Below are positions 16,201 through 25,938 of a stretch of DNA of 64,000 nucleotides, piece by piece. Origin of the DNA: Phocaeicola_A sp036804505 (GTDB lineage Bacteria; Bacteroidota; Bacteroidia; Bacteroidales; Bacteroidaceae); NCBI GenBank assembly GCA_036804505.1, contig DAIRSI010000005.1:1-64000 (forward strand). Direction: 5' to 3'. A program made the position numbers and the translations under genes. The notes below the pieces were generated by a model. That model did no database searches. It saw only the letters and a program-made list of their open reading frames with translations, and was not told where the DNA came from. Numbering within the stretch: the stretch's first letter is position 1; the number at the start of each line of letters is the position of its first letter.

Positions 16201-17715
16201 TTATTGTCGAATCAATCTGACAGCCATGTAAGGCTTCTGAGGCAATTCAATCATGCAATGTCCCGACACAGCCTTAGACTGCGGAGTAATGATCATGTTC
16301 CATGTATCAATGAGTTCTACCGAATACGATTCGTGTTCCGGCAGATTGATAACAATACTACGCGGCTGTGCATCGTTCAAATAGCACAGATAATACTTAT
16401 GGGCAAGCCCAATGGCAGAGAACGGCATCCATGAGAATATATTGATGGGAGCCATATTTGTTGGTGCGGTTTCAATGATATCCTTCAGAAATTTTATTCT
16501 TGCAGGACTCTCACCTTTCAGCACCCCGCCCTTCGACCACCAAAGCACGTCCTTGGAGTTACCGGGAAGCATTAGAGGATCCTCAGTTACATAAGTCTCA
16601 CCATGACCTACGTATCCTCCGTTGGTCACGCCCCGCCAAAACTTCATCACCATTGTTTGAGCCGTAAGATTCCCCCAGGCCCAAGGAATATTGCCTTCAT
16701 AACGGCACTCGTCATATACAATCGGTTTCTTGTATTTCAATCTGAAATCACGAGCATGATAGGTGTCCTCATTTTGTATGCTGGCATGTGTAATGAGAGG
16801 GTTGGTATGGTCATAGAAAACATTACCATTGTGAATTCCTATCATGTGATGAAACTTGTCTTTCGCTGCAAACTGCGAAATATAGTAATCCCAGTCACTC
16901 ATCTTTTTTGCCTTCATGAAGTCATACTCGTTGGCCATACTCCACCATACGTTTTTATAAGCGGCAAAACGTGCTATGATGTAGTCTATATACATATCCT
17001 CTGTCACACGATCCAACTGGCTGAATCCCCATCGGTCATATGGATGAAAAACTATGAGATCGGCTTGTATACCCAGATTATCAAGCTGTTCAATACGTTT
17101 TTCAATGTTGCGGAAGAAAGCTGGATTCAAACGGGAATAATCCCAGTCTTTCAAAGCTTTTCCTTCAAAAGGATACAATTGGGGCTCATTGATGTTCCAG
17201 TCATAACTTTTGGGAAATATACACATACGCATCTTGTTGAAGTAACCCTTCGATAGAGTTTTCAATGTAACCTCCGCCAAACTGTCCCCCTGATGCACCC
17301 ATGCATAACAAGTTGTTCCAAATGGATAATATGGAGTACCATCAGCATAAGCAAAATTGAATGTATCCTTCACTGCCACAAAACCATGGTTGTCTTTTCG
17401 GGCCGGAATACATACAAAACGCCCGTTCCTTTTGTTCAACTTACCGGCGTTTGAGGCTGTAATGTAGTTCCACTTACCTTCCTTGGCAGGCATAAATCTG
17501 ATTTTGTAGACACCGTTTCCATCATAGAATCCGGGAACCGTTACCGATTCAATTCCATTGGAAAATGTACCCGAGAGTTTAACGTCCTTGAAAGGATTCC
17601 CTTTGGTAGGTCCGTTCAAAGTTACTTCAAAAACCTTCCATCTCTCTACATTCATCTGTGCAAAAAGACTGCAACAGCAAAAGTACAGAAGTAAAAATGT
17701 CAATTTTGTTTTCAT
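16201..17715 (-). CDS. putative glycoside hydrolase (DUF5060 / TIM barrel / DUF5605)
   Basis: An exported protein of 504 residues (signal ends near FAQ at residue 20). The N-terminal beta-sandwich (about 22-100, WKVFEVTLNGPTKGNPFKDV) resembles DUF5060. It is followed by an apiosidase-like TIM barrel (about 115-410) starting YADGTPYYPFGTTCYAW. A small C-terminal beta domain ends in PYMAVRLIRQ and looks like DUF5605. The barrel has the two expected acidic positions of clan GH-A enzymes: Glu in WWSMANEYDF and Glu in VYDECRYEGN. Substrate unknown; a plant or microbial glycoside is likely. It is last in the 16-23 kb minus-strand cluster, 82 bases after the Ntn amidase gene. Confidence 0.7.
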   Translation of the reverse strand: MKTKLTFLLLYFCCCSLFAQMNVERWKVFEVTLNGPTKGNPFKDVKLSGTFSNGIESVTVPGFYDGNGVYKIRFMPAKEGKWNYITASNAGKLNKRNGRFVCIPARKDNHGFVAVKDTFNFAYADGTPYYPFGTTCYAWVHQGDSLAEVTLKTLSKGYFNKMRMCIFPKSYDWNINEPQLYPFEGKALKDWDYSRLNPAFFRNIEKRIEQLDNLGIQADLIVFHPYDRWGFSQLDRVTEDMYIDYIIARFAAYKNVWWSMANEYDFMKAKKMSDWDYYISQFAAKDKFHHMIGIHNGNVFYDHTNPLITHASIQNEDTYHARDFRLKYKKPIVYDECRYEGNIPWAWGNLTAQTMVMKFWRGVTNGGYVGHGETYVTEDPLMLPGNSKDVLWWSKGGVLKGESPARIKFLKDIIETAPTNMAPINIFSWMPFSAIGLAHKYYLCYLNDAQPRSIVINLPEHESYSVELIDTWNMIITPQSKAVSGHCMIELPQKPYMAVRLIRQ

Positions 17716-17797
17716 AGATATTAATATAAATGTTCTTCTTTTTTGTTTATTACTTAAGACGAAGAAAGCATTGACTCAAAGTCCTTACGGACAATGT

Positions 17798-18877
17798 TCA
17801 TTCCGTCCTGCCAAGCTTCTTCATAAGAGCTGCTTGAGCCTTGAGAAAATCCACTGGAGGGACCTTTACAAAAGCTTTCGTTGCATTATTTGGATATACT
17901 TGCCCTTCAGAGAGTTTCAACTCCTTATATGGCGCTCCTTCTGCAAAATCAAGATCTTTTAGTTCAACATGGAACGTATTTAGGGTCACGGCAGAATCAA
18001 AATAATAAATCAGATTCTTCTGATCTGCCAAAACCCGCCATTGCGTTGCCGACTTTTTCTTTTCAGGAGTAGAAAGATCCATGGGAGCTGATACGTTTCG
18101 CATAATACTCATTACATAAGCAGCCGCCAGTTTAGGATCGGCAGTCTTTTTCACAGCTTTCAAATAGTATGCAGCACGTGCAAACCTGTCGGAAGATCGT
18201 CCGGTTCCAGGAAGCATATTAACTCCCCCCACCCAATTCCAATATTCTGTAATAGCCAGTTGCTTTTCGAATATGGGCGAGTTTGTCATCACCTGATATT
18301 CCTTCCCCTCATGAATCACCAGATTGCCATCAATATATTCCAAAATAGCACTGTTTCCTATTGCATCCGAAATAGACATGTGAATGGTTGTTTTAGAACC
18401 TCCGGGCATATTGGGCGCTTCTATACGGAATTCTTCTTTGGAAAGTGCCTCAACAGCCTCATGCACAGTAGCAAAATTATCAAGTACATATTGTGCCCAA
18501 AGTCCAATATTCATGGCTGGCCTGCTATCATTTTTTCTTGAGTAATCCGACTCGGAAAGAAAGAGGAGATTGGCATCAAGACCTTTTTCATTGAGTCCAT
18601 CCGAGCAACCCATGTCATAAGACGAAGTAATGATGCTTCCGTATTTTGCCTTCCATACCATCGTATTCTGAATAAGTGAACCTCTGCGTTCCACTCCTCT
18701 CGGCATGATAAAGATATTGGAATGCATATCTTCTTGCCAATCCATGTTTCGTCCTGTTACGACAAGACTGTCAGCCCCTATATAAACCACTCTGCTGCAT
18801 GCCTGTACATAACTGTTTCCAAATAGGGAAATCATTACGGAAGAAACCAATAATAATGACAATCTTAAAATTTTCAT
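17798..18877 (-). CDS. linear amide C-N hydrolase (bile salt hydrolase/penicillin acylase family)
   Basis: An exported Ntn hydrolase of 359 residues. After the signal peptide (residues 1-26, ending VQA) the next residue is Cys27 (CSRVVYIG). This fits: the family needs an N-terminal nucleophile Cys exposed by processing. R43 and D46 (RNMDW) match two further active-site positions, and NMPGGSKTTIH and the later Arg in PGTGRSSDRFAR fit as well. Members cleave conjugated bile acids or other N-acyl amides (penicillin V, N-acyl amino acids or lipids). Which one cannot be told from sequence alone. It sits in a sugar-type cluster, not with bile genes. Neighbours are 23 bases upstream (ThuA) and 82 downstream. 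Confidence 0.85.
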   Translation of the reverse strand: MKILRLSLLLVSSVMISLFGNSYVQACSRVVYIGADSLVVTGRNMDWQEDMHSNIFIMPRGVERRGSLIQNTMVWKAKYGSIITSSYDMGCSDGLNEKGLDANLLFLSESDYSRKNDSRPAMNIGLWAQYVLDNFATVHEAVEALSKEEFRIEAPNMPGGSKTTIHMSISDAIGNSAILEYIDGNLVIHEGKEYQVMTNSPIFEKQLAITEYWNWVGGVNMLPGTGRSSDRFARAAYYLKAVKKTADPKLAAAYVMSIMRNVSAPMDLSTPEKKKSATQWRVLADQKNLIYYFDSAVTLNTFHVELKDLDFAEGAPYKELKLSEGQVYPNNATKAFVKVPPVDFLKAQAALMKKLGRTE

Positions 18878-18900
18878 TGTATTTTATTGTTTTATGTTTT

Positions 18901-19833
18901 CTATTCTCTTTCCGCAAAATCATTTTCAGGAAGCAAACTCACTTTGTCAGCACCCGGAAAATTTGCAGGTATTCGATAGGTGACTCTACCTGTAGCAACC
19001 CATTCGGCGGCTCTCAACAAGGTTGTTTGAAATCCGACACAACGCCATGCCATGGGATACACATCACCTTTCCACAAGTGCCCCATAACAGAATTATATA
19101 CTCTACCTTTGCCATAGCGCACAACCCATTCCGTCGGCCAATACTTCTGAAAATTGATATCATAAGCATATGAAAGGACCGTCAAATTTTCAGCAGGTCC
19201 CCGAGAATCATTATAGACTTCAGTATCGGCAGTCATCCAACGCGCAGGATAACCCTTGTTGATGGGATTTTCATTCAGTTTGATAATCACTGCATCAAAT
19301 CGTTTTCCATGTGTTGTAGAACCGCTCTCTCCCGGTTGATGCCGCGTAATGTTGCCTTGTGCATCGAGTTCCAACGAATAGCCATATGAACTTTTTCGCC
19401 ATCCAAGGCCAATCATTTTATTATATTCCTCCCAATCAGGAAAAGAATTATTGGCAGAATGAAGTACATAAAGTCCCCCACCTCCTGCCACATATTTTTC
19501 GAGAGCCTTTTGAGCAGGCAAAGGCCAGCTTAGATGAGGATTATTGATATTGTTTGTATTCTGTATCACTTCATCATATTTACTGAATTGCGGCAACCAT
19601 GCCCTACGTGCCATACTATCAGCAGGCACTGTTGACACATCCACGATAAAACGTCCGCTCTTTTCCAAAAGCCATTTGGCTACCTTTGTCGTCTGCTGCC
19701 AATCATGATTGCTGAATCCATCCACTATAAGCACAGAAATCTTCTTAACCTTCCGTGCCGAAAAACAAGGAAAGGACATTGAACTTGCAAGAAGCATAAA
19801 TCCAAATATAAACAAAAATTTTTTTATTCCCAT
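18901..19833 (-). CDS. secreted ThuA-like protein
   Basis: A 310-residue exported protein with a glutamine-amidotransferase-like fold of the ThuA type. The signal peptide is followed by the first strand KKISVLIVDGFSNHDW, then the central GGGGLYVLHSANNSFPDW and the late VYNSVMGHLWKG. ThuA-like proteins are common in polysaccharide and keto-sugar loci, and their chemistry is largely undefined; the classic catalytic Cys of amidotransferases is not present here (LHSANN). The gene lies 47 bases after the HD gene and 23 before the amidase gene. Confidence 0.8.
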   Translation of the reverse strand: MGIKKFLFIFGFMLLASSMSFPCFSARKVKKISVLIVDGFSNHDWQQTTKVAKWLLEKSGRFIVDVSTVPADSMARRAWLPQFSKYDEVIQNTNNINNPHLSWPLPAQKALEKYVAGGGGLYVLHSANNSFPDWEEYNKMIGLGWRKSSYGYSLELDAQGNITRHQPGESGSTTHGKRFDAVIIKLNENPINKGYPARWMTADTEVYNDSRGPAENLTVLSYAYDINFQKYWPTEWVVRYGKGRVYNSVMGHLWKGDVYPMAWRCVGFQTTLLRAAEWVATGRVTYRIPANFPGADKVSLLPENDFAERE

Positions 19834-19880
19834 ATTCTTTGATTTGTTATGTCTATCTACCTACTTTTATTGATGTTTCA

Positions 19881-20387
19881 TTAAATGAAAAAAGTTTGAT
19901 AACATTTGTCTATTAAGCTCTTCCCGGTTTTGGTACGAAAAATTCTCTCACGAATAGTCGATATTTCATCTGAAGGAATGCCATCCTCATATATATTCAC
20001 AAGAAAATCTGCCTCAACAAGAATCTGGTAATCTAGTGAATTTATATTGCAATAAGTATGATGATGAGATATAAGAAAACAAATACGTTCAATTTGTTCG
20101 TCAGTAGCACCACATTCAATCAATAACGGACGAGCAACTACAGGCCCTTCTTGTTCCTGTAACTTACCATCACATCTTCCAAACTTTGCCTCTGCAGGTT
20201 TTATTCCAACATCGTGAACCACAGCTGCGGCCTCCAAAGTATTCAGTTCTGTTTCCTTCAGACCTTCTATCTCAGCTATCAGTTTGGCAAAAGAATGTAC
20301 TTTTATAAAATGTTGTACTCGTTTTGCATCACCTGCAAAAAAAACAATTGTCCTGATTATTAATTTGTTAATATCCATTTTAATCAC
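19881..20387 (-). CDS. HD-domain phosphohydrolase
   Basis: A 168-residue soluble HD protein. The metal ligands are H31 (VHSFAKLI), the HD pair H58-D59 (VVHDVG), and the HHH stretch in LISHHHTYCN. HD proteins of this size typically dephosphorylate nucleotides or small metabolites. It is the only cytoplasmic protein in this cluster. Starts at 20387 or the next Met three codons in are equally possible. Confidence 0.8.
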   Translation of the reverse strand: MIKMDINKLIIRTIVFFAGDAKRVQHFIKVHSFAKLIAEIEGLKETELNTLEAAAVVHDVGIKPAEAKFGRCDGKLQEQEGPVVARPLLIECGATDEQIERICFLISHHHTYCNINSLDYQILVEADFLVNIYEDGIPSDEISTIRERIFRTKTGKSLIDKCYQTFFI

Positions 20388-20568
20388 TTTATTTACCTCA
20401 CAAAACTACGGAAAAAAACTCAGATACGAGAATTTTTCCTTAAAATATTGGGAATAAAATTCCTTCCTTTTTGCTTGGAAAAATTATAAAAAGAGAACAA
20501 ATTCAAACCTATTAACCAAGCAAATTGCATAAATAGACGAAATACCGCTTTTAATCATTCATTTTACA

Positions 20569-23214
20569 TTATTCTGCTTCAATGCGAGAATGGGTCCAAC
20601 TATCAGATACTATACGAATGCGCTCGCGAGGTACTGTTGTTCGGACATCAAAAGTAATATCCCTACTATCACCCGGCATCAAAGTAATGTAGTTATCGGA
20701 ATAATGAACCGGGAGAATACGTTCTCCTGTCTGTGTATCGATAACCTTGATACGATTAAAAAAGGAAATATGCCCATCAGCCTTTAAACTGATTTTACCT
20801 TTATATCCACCCTGACAAGATTCAATACTTGCACTGACTTGAGGTTTGGAATTCGGCAGAAGTGACAAAGTTGTATAGTCCTTCTCATCAGTAGTGAGCC
20901 AATAAATATTAGGGACGTTCTCTCCTACTTGCAACTTGAGAAAATAAACCCCATCCACTCCTTCGGGACGAGGTACCTCGAAAAGACGAAGCACGGAATT
21001 GGCAAAAGCATCCGCCTGTGTTTTCTTTTCCCAAACCATCTTTCCATCTCTATTATAAAGACGTGCAGAAACAAGTAGATTCTTTCTGTCCGTCACGGTG
21101 GTATTGAGCAATTCCACCTTTCGACTGAGAATATTATAAGATGCATGCAAAGGTTCGCAACCCTTAAGAGTTCCATATAGGCAGGCATTCACATCAAGCC
21201 ACCAATCATACATCTGACCGCGTAAAGAGGTCCAAGGATTCTGGGTCTTCCAAATCAAAATGCCGGTATACCAATCCCACATGTGCGAGGCACGACCCTC
21301 CATGAAACTGCGGTACTGGTCATAATTTACTGTCTGGGCATACTTGCAATAATCTTCTATATTCTCCACCTTACCATAGCGTTCCAAATGGTTTCCATAA
21401 CCAAGATCACGATGATAGTTCCAGGATGCGTTTGAAGTCTTTCCATTGCGCGGATGCTCAGCCAAATCTTCAACGGACATCATAAGTTTCATACTCTCCA
21501 CTTCGGGAGAACCTACTGAACCTGATTCAGGATTGAAAGGATACGAACGGAAACTGTAGAACCATTCAGGTTCCTGAATGCCGTATGGTCCGTCTCCATT
21601 ATCCTTGAAAGGATTGGCAGTAAAGAGAGTATCAGTAGAATAACTTGCAAAGAGACGATTAGGATCAAGTCTTGGAAACACATCTTCTTTCAAATGCCTG
21701 TCAATATCTTTGGCCAGCGGCCATTCATTGGCACCGCACCAGAAACAAAGACTGGGATGATTACGAATCATCTTCACCTGATCCTCCACTGAGGCAAGAA
21801 AGAGTTCGTGGTTGTCCGGATATTCCCAACGTCTCTCCCGTGATTCAGCTTTCAAAGCATCAGGCCATGCACCATTGCAATCACCGCTTCCCCACAAGTC
21901 CTGAAATACCAGCATGCCTTCCTCATCACAAGCATTATAGAATTCCGGACGCTCCAGTAAGGCACCTCCCCACACGCGAATCATACGCAGGTTCATCTCG
22001 GCATGAAAGCGTATTTCGTCACGGTAACGTTCAGGCGACAAGCGTAACAACCAATCAGAATTGATATAATTACCCCCTGTGATATAGATTTTCTGTCCGT
22101 TCACAAAAAAACGTCTCCCTCCATTAGCAGGATCCTTGTCGGATGTGATTTCACGGATACCATAACGAAATGCTGTTTTGTCACTCACTTGGTTATTTTT
22201 CACAAAAGTGACAGTCATATCGTAAAGCGGATGTTTTCCTATGCCATTCGGCCACCACAGACGAGGGTTCTTCACGTTAATAGACTTGAATGCCACAATC
22301 TTTGTTTCAAAAGGAAGAAGAGATACTTTTTCTATTATTTTCATTCCGTTGGTCTCACAGATTGCAAGTCCGTTACAAGAAGAAGCAGAAGTATTGCACA
22401 CCTCAGCAGTAACTTTCACTATCGCATCTTTCTGAGAAACCGCATCAGGGATTCTCTTACCGGGAACTTTCGTCACCACATAAGGAGCCTTCAGGCACAC
22501 ATCACCAGTCGTAGTAACAGACACCTCATCCCAGATTCCCGTATTTCTATCACGAACAGGTTGAATCCAGTCCCATCCTGGAGTATATTGCATGGTATTG
22601 TTTCGTGCAATCATGCCATCTCCACCTTGACCTCCGTTGGGATTTCCGGGATAAGTAGGCGGATAAACTATAACAGCCAGCATATTATGGCCGTCAGATT
22701 TCAAATAAGGAGTCATGTCGTAACTTTCCCTCAAAAACATACCTTCATGAGTATGAGTATTCAGACGCTTTCCGTTAAGAAAGATATCAGCCCTGTAATT
22801 AATGCCTCGAAAATTGAGCCAGACCTTTCTTCCTGCAGGAATACTGCCAACTTCGAAAGGACGGACAAACCAATAGGTATAAAAATCATTACCCACCGCA
22901 CTAACATCAGGAATGAGATTATTATTAAGACCAAATTCGGGAGCTGGGTAATACTTATTGTCAAGCAAAGTGGTAAGTACAGTCCCTGGTACTCGTGCCT
23001 GCATCCACCCGTCTCTATGGAAAGGCTTTAAGGTAAGTTCGCTTCCATCTTGAAGCACATCACCGGCTTTACGAGCCAGCCAGCCGGAATGAAGGAGAGT
23101 TTTACCTCCGGGTTCCGGAATATCCACTTTACCGTCGGCCCATAAAGAAAAGGAGCATAGCAGCCATGCAGTCATTGCAAGCATGGTTTTTCCAATCATA
23201 GATTGCATCTTCAT
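20569..23214 (-). CDS. GH2 glycosidase, exo-beta-glucosaminidase/beta-mannosidase type
   Basis: An exported 881-residue GH2 enzyme that removes terminal beta-linked sugars. The sugar-binding domain has WLNFRGINYRADIFLNGKR near residues 135-155. It is followed by immunoglobulin-like domains, then a TIM barrel with RMIRVWGGALLERPEFY, VFQDLWGSGDCNGAWP and the acid/base region HPSLCFWCGANEW. The nucleophile Glu probably lies in the NPESGSVGSPE stretch. The barrel resembles exo-beta-D-glucosaminidases and beta-mannosidases more than beta-galactosidases. It is the first gene of the cluster and has a -7 box 52 bases upstream. Confidence 0.88.
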   Translation of the reverse strand: MKMQSMIGKTMLAMTAWLLCSFSLWADGKVDIPEPGGKTLLHSGWLARKAGDVLQDGSELTLKPFHRDGWMQARVPGTVLTTLLDNKYYPAPEFGLNNNLIPDVSAVGNDFYTYWFVRPFEVGSIPAGRKVWLNFRGINYRADIFLNGKRLNTHTHEGMFLRESYDMTPYLKSDGHNMLAVIVYPPTYPGNPNGGQGGDGMIARNNTMQYTPGWDWIQPVRDRNTGIWDEVSVTTTGDVCLKAPYVVTKVPGKRIPDAVSQKDAIVKVTAEVCNTSASSCNGLAICETNGMKIIEKVSLLPFETKIVAFKSINVKNPRLWWPNGIGKHPLYDMTVTFVKNNQVSDKTAFRYGIREITSDKDPANGGRRFFVNGQKIYITGGNYINSDWLLRLSPERYRDEIRFHAEMNLRMIRVWGGALLERPEFYNACDEEGMLVFQDLWGSGDCNGAWPDALKAESRERRWEYPDNHELFLASVEDQVKMIRNHPSLCFWCGANEWPLAKDIDRHLKEDVFPRLDPNRLFASYSTDTLFTANPFKDNGDGPYGIQEPEWFYSFRSYPFNPESGSVGSPEVESMKLMMSVEDLAEHPRNGKTSNASWNYHRDLGYGNHLERYGKVENIEDYCKYAQTVNYDQYRSFMEGRASHMWDWYTGILIWKTQNPWTSLRGQMYDWWLDVNACLYGTLKGCEPLHASYNILSRKVELLNTTVTDRKNLLVSARLYNRDGKMVWEKKTQADAFANSVLRLFEVPRPEGVDGVYFLKLQVGENVPNIYWLTTDEKDYTTLSLLPNSKPQVSASIESCQGGYKGKISLKADGHISFFNRIKVIDTQTGERILPVHYSDNYITLMPGDSRDITFDVRTTVPRERIRIVSDSWTHSRIEAE

Positions 23215-23265
23215 AATTTATTCAAGGTATTTTGGTTAATACTTAATGTACATTGCCATGAGATG

Positions 23266-23273
23266 CAAAGATA
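23266..23273 (-). promoter_or_regulatory. -7 box for the GH2 cluster
   Basis: TATCTTTG on the minus strand, 52 bases before the GH2 start, in the gap after the thioesterase gene. It suggests the cluster is transcribed separately from the his operon. Confidence 0.55.
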
Positions 23274-23293
23274 AATGCTTCTTTTCTATTTTC

Positions 23294-23728
23294 CTATTTT
23301 TTCTTTCTCAAATCTTTCCCTTCGTATGCACATATCGCATTCTTCCATTCCTCAGTAAGGGGAACAGACTCATGTAGAACAAGATCAAAGGTAACCATTG
23401 TAGAACGGCACACGCACTTCACAATGCCGGTGTTGACATCAACCACGCGCTGCATAAGATCGAAACTCTTGTTGCCGATAGCTGTTACAGCCGTCTGCAC
23501 AGCAATCTGGTCAGTAGCATAAATCTGAGATAAAAAATCAGCTTCAATATGCACCACAACAATGCCGTTCTTGTCCCAATCCACATGGGGACATACATCA
23601 GTGAAATACTCGGTTTTTCCCAAATCATAAAATGAAAAAAAGACCGTATTATTTACATGGCCGAACTTGTCCACATCATTAAAGCGAAGCTGTATCGGCA
23701 AAGAATGTTTATATGTAATTTCTTCCAT
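23294..23728 (-). CDS. acyl-CoA thioesterase (4HBT hot-dog fold)
   Basis: A 144-residue single hot-dog domain protein. The motif RFNDVDKFGHVNNTVFFSFYDLGKTEYF carries the Asp and aromatic residues of the 4-hydroxybenzoyl-CoA thioesterase/FadM type. The start at 23728 (MEEITYKH) avoids a 10-base overlap with hisB and makes the protein begin where the family does; a longer form from 23767 is possible. It is the last gene downstream of hisGDCB, apparently a passenger on the operon. Substrate unknown. Confidence 0.82.
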   Translation of the reverse strand: MEEITYKHSLPIQLRFNDVDKFGHVNNTVFFSFYDLGKTEYFTDVCPHVDWDKNGIVVVHIEADFLSQIYATDQIAVQTAVTAIGNKSFDLMQRVVDVNTGIVKCVCRSTMVTFDLVLHESVPLTEEWKNAICAYEGKDLRKKK

Positions 23729-23757
23729 AAAATAGTTATCCTCAGTATTTTGTAAAA

Positions 23758-24879
23758 TTATATGCAACCTTTACTTGAAGGTACTTCATATCGGTATATA
23801 TCTCGTTTAACGGCCATTTTAATGGCACGGGCCAAAGCCTTGAAAATACCCTCTATCTTGTGATGCTCGTTTTCCCCTTCAGCTTTAATGTTGAGATTCA
23901 TCCTTGCGGAATCACTCAGGGACTTAAAGAAATGGAGAAACATTTCAGTAGGCATCTCTCCTATTTTTTCACGGTGAAACTCAGCATCCCAAACAAGCCA
24001 TGGACGACCTCCGAAATCAAGGCAAACACTGCAGAGACAATCGTCCATAGGGAGCGAATAACCATATCGTTCGATACCCCGTTTACTGCCGAGAGCTTGA
24101 TTTATACACTCTCCCAAAGCAAGGGCTGTGTCCTCTATTGTATGGTGTTCATCTACCTGCAAATCGCCTTTTGTATGGATAATTAAATCCATGCTTCCAT
24201 GTCTGCCAATCTGTTCGAGCATATGATCGAAGAAGCCCAGGCCGGTGCTAATGTCACATTTACCAGTGCCATCCAAATCAAGTCTCACATAGATATCCGT
24301 TTCCTTTGTCGTACGATGCACTTCGGCCGTTCGTTCCCCTGCAAACAGAAATTCCGTAATTCGGTCCCAGTCGGAAGAGGCAAGCACACAACTGTCCTCA
24401 AGGCCAAAAGGTATAAGATCATCTGTATTTTCCTGCATATAAATAGCCCTGCAGCCAAGGTTTCTGGCAAGTTCAACATCAGTAGAACGGTCGCCAATCA
24501 CAAAGCTGGAAGCAAGGTCATAGTCAGGATTACCAATATACTTTCCAAGCATACCAGTACGAGGCTTTCGCGTAGAAGCATTTTCCTCGGGAAGTGTAGG
24601 ATCGATAAATATTTCATCGAACACAATACCTTCGCCTGCCAGTGTTTTCAAGATAAAATTATGAACCGGCCAAAATGTATCTTCCGGGAAAGATGCGGTG
24701 CCGAGCCCGTCTTGATTGGTAACCATAACAATTTCAAAATCAAGCTTACTGCGAATAAAGCCGAGATTTCTTAAGACTTTGGGAACAAATTCCAACTTCT
24801 CGAATGAATCGAGTTGGTAATCCACCGGAGGCTCAACGACGAGTGTGCCGTCTCTGTCAATAAATAGTACCTTTTTCAT
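23758..24879 (-). CDS. hisB: histidinol-phosphatase / imidazoleglycerol-phosphate dehydratase
   Basis: A 373-residue bifunctional HisB for the sixth and eighth steps of histidine synthesis. The N-terminal HAD phosphatase (residues 1-165) begins KKVLFIDRDGTLV, with the nucleophile Asp in the DRDGT motif. The C-terminal dehydratase (about 185-373) has TGLGFFDHMLEQ, DEHHTIEDTALALGE and NEHHKIEGIFKALARA, the metal-binding His-rich motifs. The fused form is known from enterobacteria and many Bacteroidetes. It follows hisC by 10 bases. Confidence 0.97.
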   Translation of the reverse strand: MKKVLFIDRDGTLVVEPPVDYQLDSFEKLEFVPKVLRNLGFIRSKLDFEIVMVTNQDGLGTASFPEDTFWPVHNFILKTLAGEGIVFDEIFIDPTLPEENASTRKPRTGMLGKYIGNPDYDLASSFVIGDRSTDVELARNLGCRAIYMQENTDDLIPFGLEDSCVLASSDWDRITEFLFAGERTAEVHRTTKETDIYVRLDLDGTGKCDISTGLGFFDHMLEQIGRHGSMDLIIHTKGDLQVDEHHTIEDTALALGECINQALGSKRGIERYGYSLPMDDCLCSVCLDFGGRPWLVWDAEFHREKIGEMPTEMFLHFFKSLSDSARMNLNIKAEGENEHHKIEGIFKALARAIKMAVKRDIYRYEVPSSKGCI

Positions 24880-24889
24880 ATCATTAACG

Positions 24890-25933
24890 TTATTCAGGTC
24901 TGTAATCTCTTAAAGCCTGCAACAAAGCATCATTTTCCAAACGGGTTCCCACCGTTACTCTCAAGCAATCCTTGCAAAGAGTGATATTGGTCCTATTACG
25001 AACAATGATTCCTTTGCTTACCAGAAAATTGTATATTTTCACAGCATTTGTGACTCTTGTCAAAAAGAAATTGGCATCGGTTGGAAACACTTTGATATTG
25101 CACGGAAGTTCGGAAAATTCTTTCATAAGTCTTTTTCTCTCTGCAAGTAGCGTCTCCACCCACCGCTCCACTTCATAATATTTCTGAAGAGACTGAATGG
25201 CATATTTCTGGGTGAGCTGATTCACATTGTAAGGATACTTTATCTTGTTGAAAATCTGTATCACATCAGGCTGTGCAAAAGCCATCCCCAAACGAATAGC
25301 CGCACATCCATAAGCCTTGCTGAATGTCTGGAAAACGATTAGGTTGGAGAATTCATCAAGACGAAGCAGAAACGACGGTTGATTACAAAAATCGGCATAA
25401 GCTTCATCAATGATGACAAATCCGTTAAACATACGCAACAGTTTCAATATTTCATTGTAATCCATGCAGTTGCCGGTAGGATTATTGGGCGAACATAAAA
25501 AAATCAGTTTGGTATGGACATCGACGGCCGCCATCAACTTGTCAGCAGAAAACTGAAACTGATCATCAAGTTGCACCTTGCGGTATTCCACATCATTTAT
25601 TCCTGCCGCCACCTCATACATGCCGTAAGTAGGATCAATAGCCACTACATTATCAATGCGGGGCTCGCAGAAAGCGCGATAAACTAGATCAATAGCCTCA
25701 TCACTTCCATTTCCCAGGAAAATGTTTTCAGGCCTTACTTTCTTGATAGGTGCTATACGTTCCTTAACTTCATTTTGAAGCGGATCAGGATAGCGATTCA
25801 CTGGATTATTATAAGGATTCTCATTGGCATCCAGAAAAACGGAAGCCTCCACACCCTTGTATTCATCACGCGCCGAAGAATATGGCTTCAGTTTCCATAT
25901 ATTGGCCCTGGTAAGCTCTTGTAATGTTTTCAT
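24890..25933 (-). CDS. hisC: histidinol-phosphate aminotransferase
   Basis: A 347-residue PLP-dependent aminotransferase for the seventh step of histidine synthesis. The PLP Lys is in FQTFSKAYGCAAIRLG. CSPNNPTGN and FVIIDEAYADF are the usual cofactor-binding motifs. FLGNGSDEAIDLVYRAF is specific to HisC proteins. It lies 5 bases after hisD. Confidence 0.97.
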   Translation of the reverse strand: MKTLQELTRANIWKLKPYSSARDEYKGVEASVFLDANENPYNNPVNRYPDPLQNEVKERIAPIKKVRPENIFLGNGSDEAIDLVYRAFCEPRIDNVVAIDPTYGMYEVAAGINDVEYRKVQLDDQFQFSADKLMAAVDVHTKLIFLCSPNNPTGNCMDYNEILKLLRMFNGFVIIDEAYADFCNQPSFLLRLDEFSNLIVFQTFSKAYGCAAIRLGMAFAQPDVIQIFNKIKYPYNVNQLTQKYAIQSLQKYYEVERWVETLLAERKRLMKEFSELPCNIKVFPTDANFFLTRVTNAVKIYNFLVSKGIIVRNRTNITLCKDCLRVTVGTRLENDALLQALRDYRPE

Positions 25934-25938
25934 CTTAA

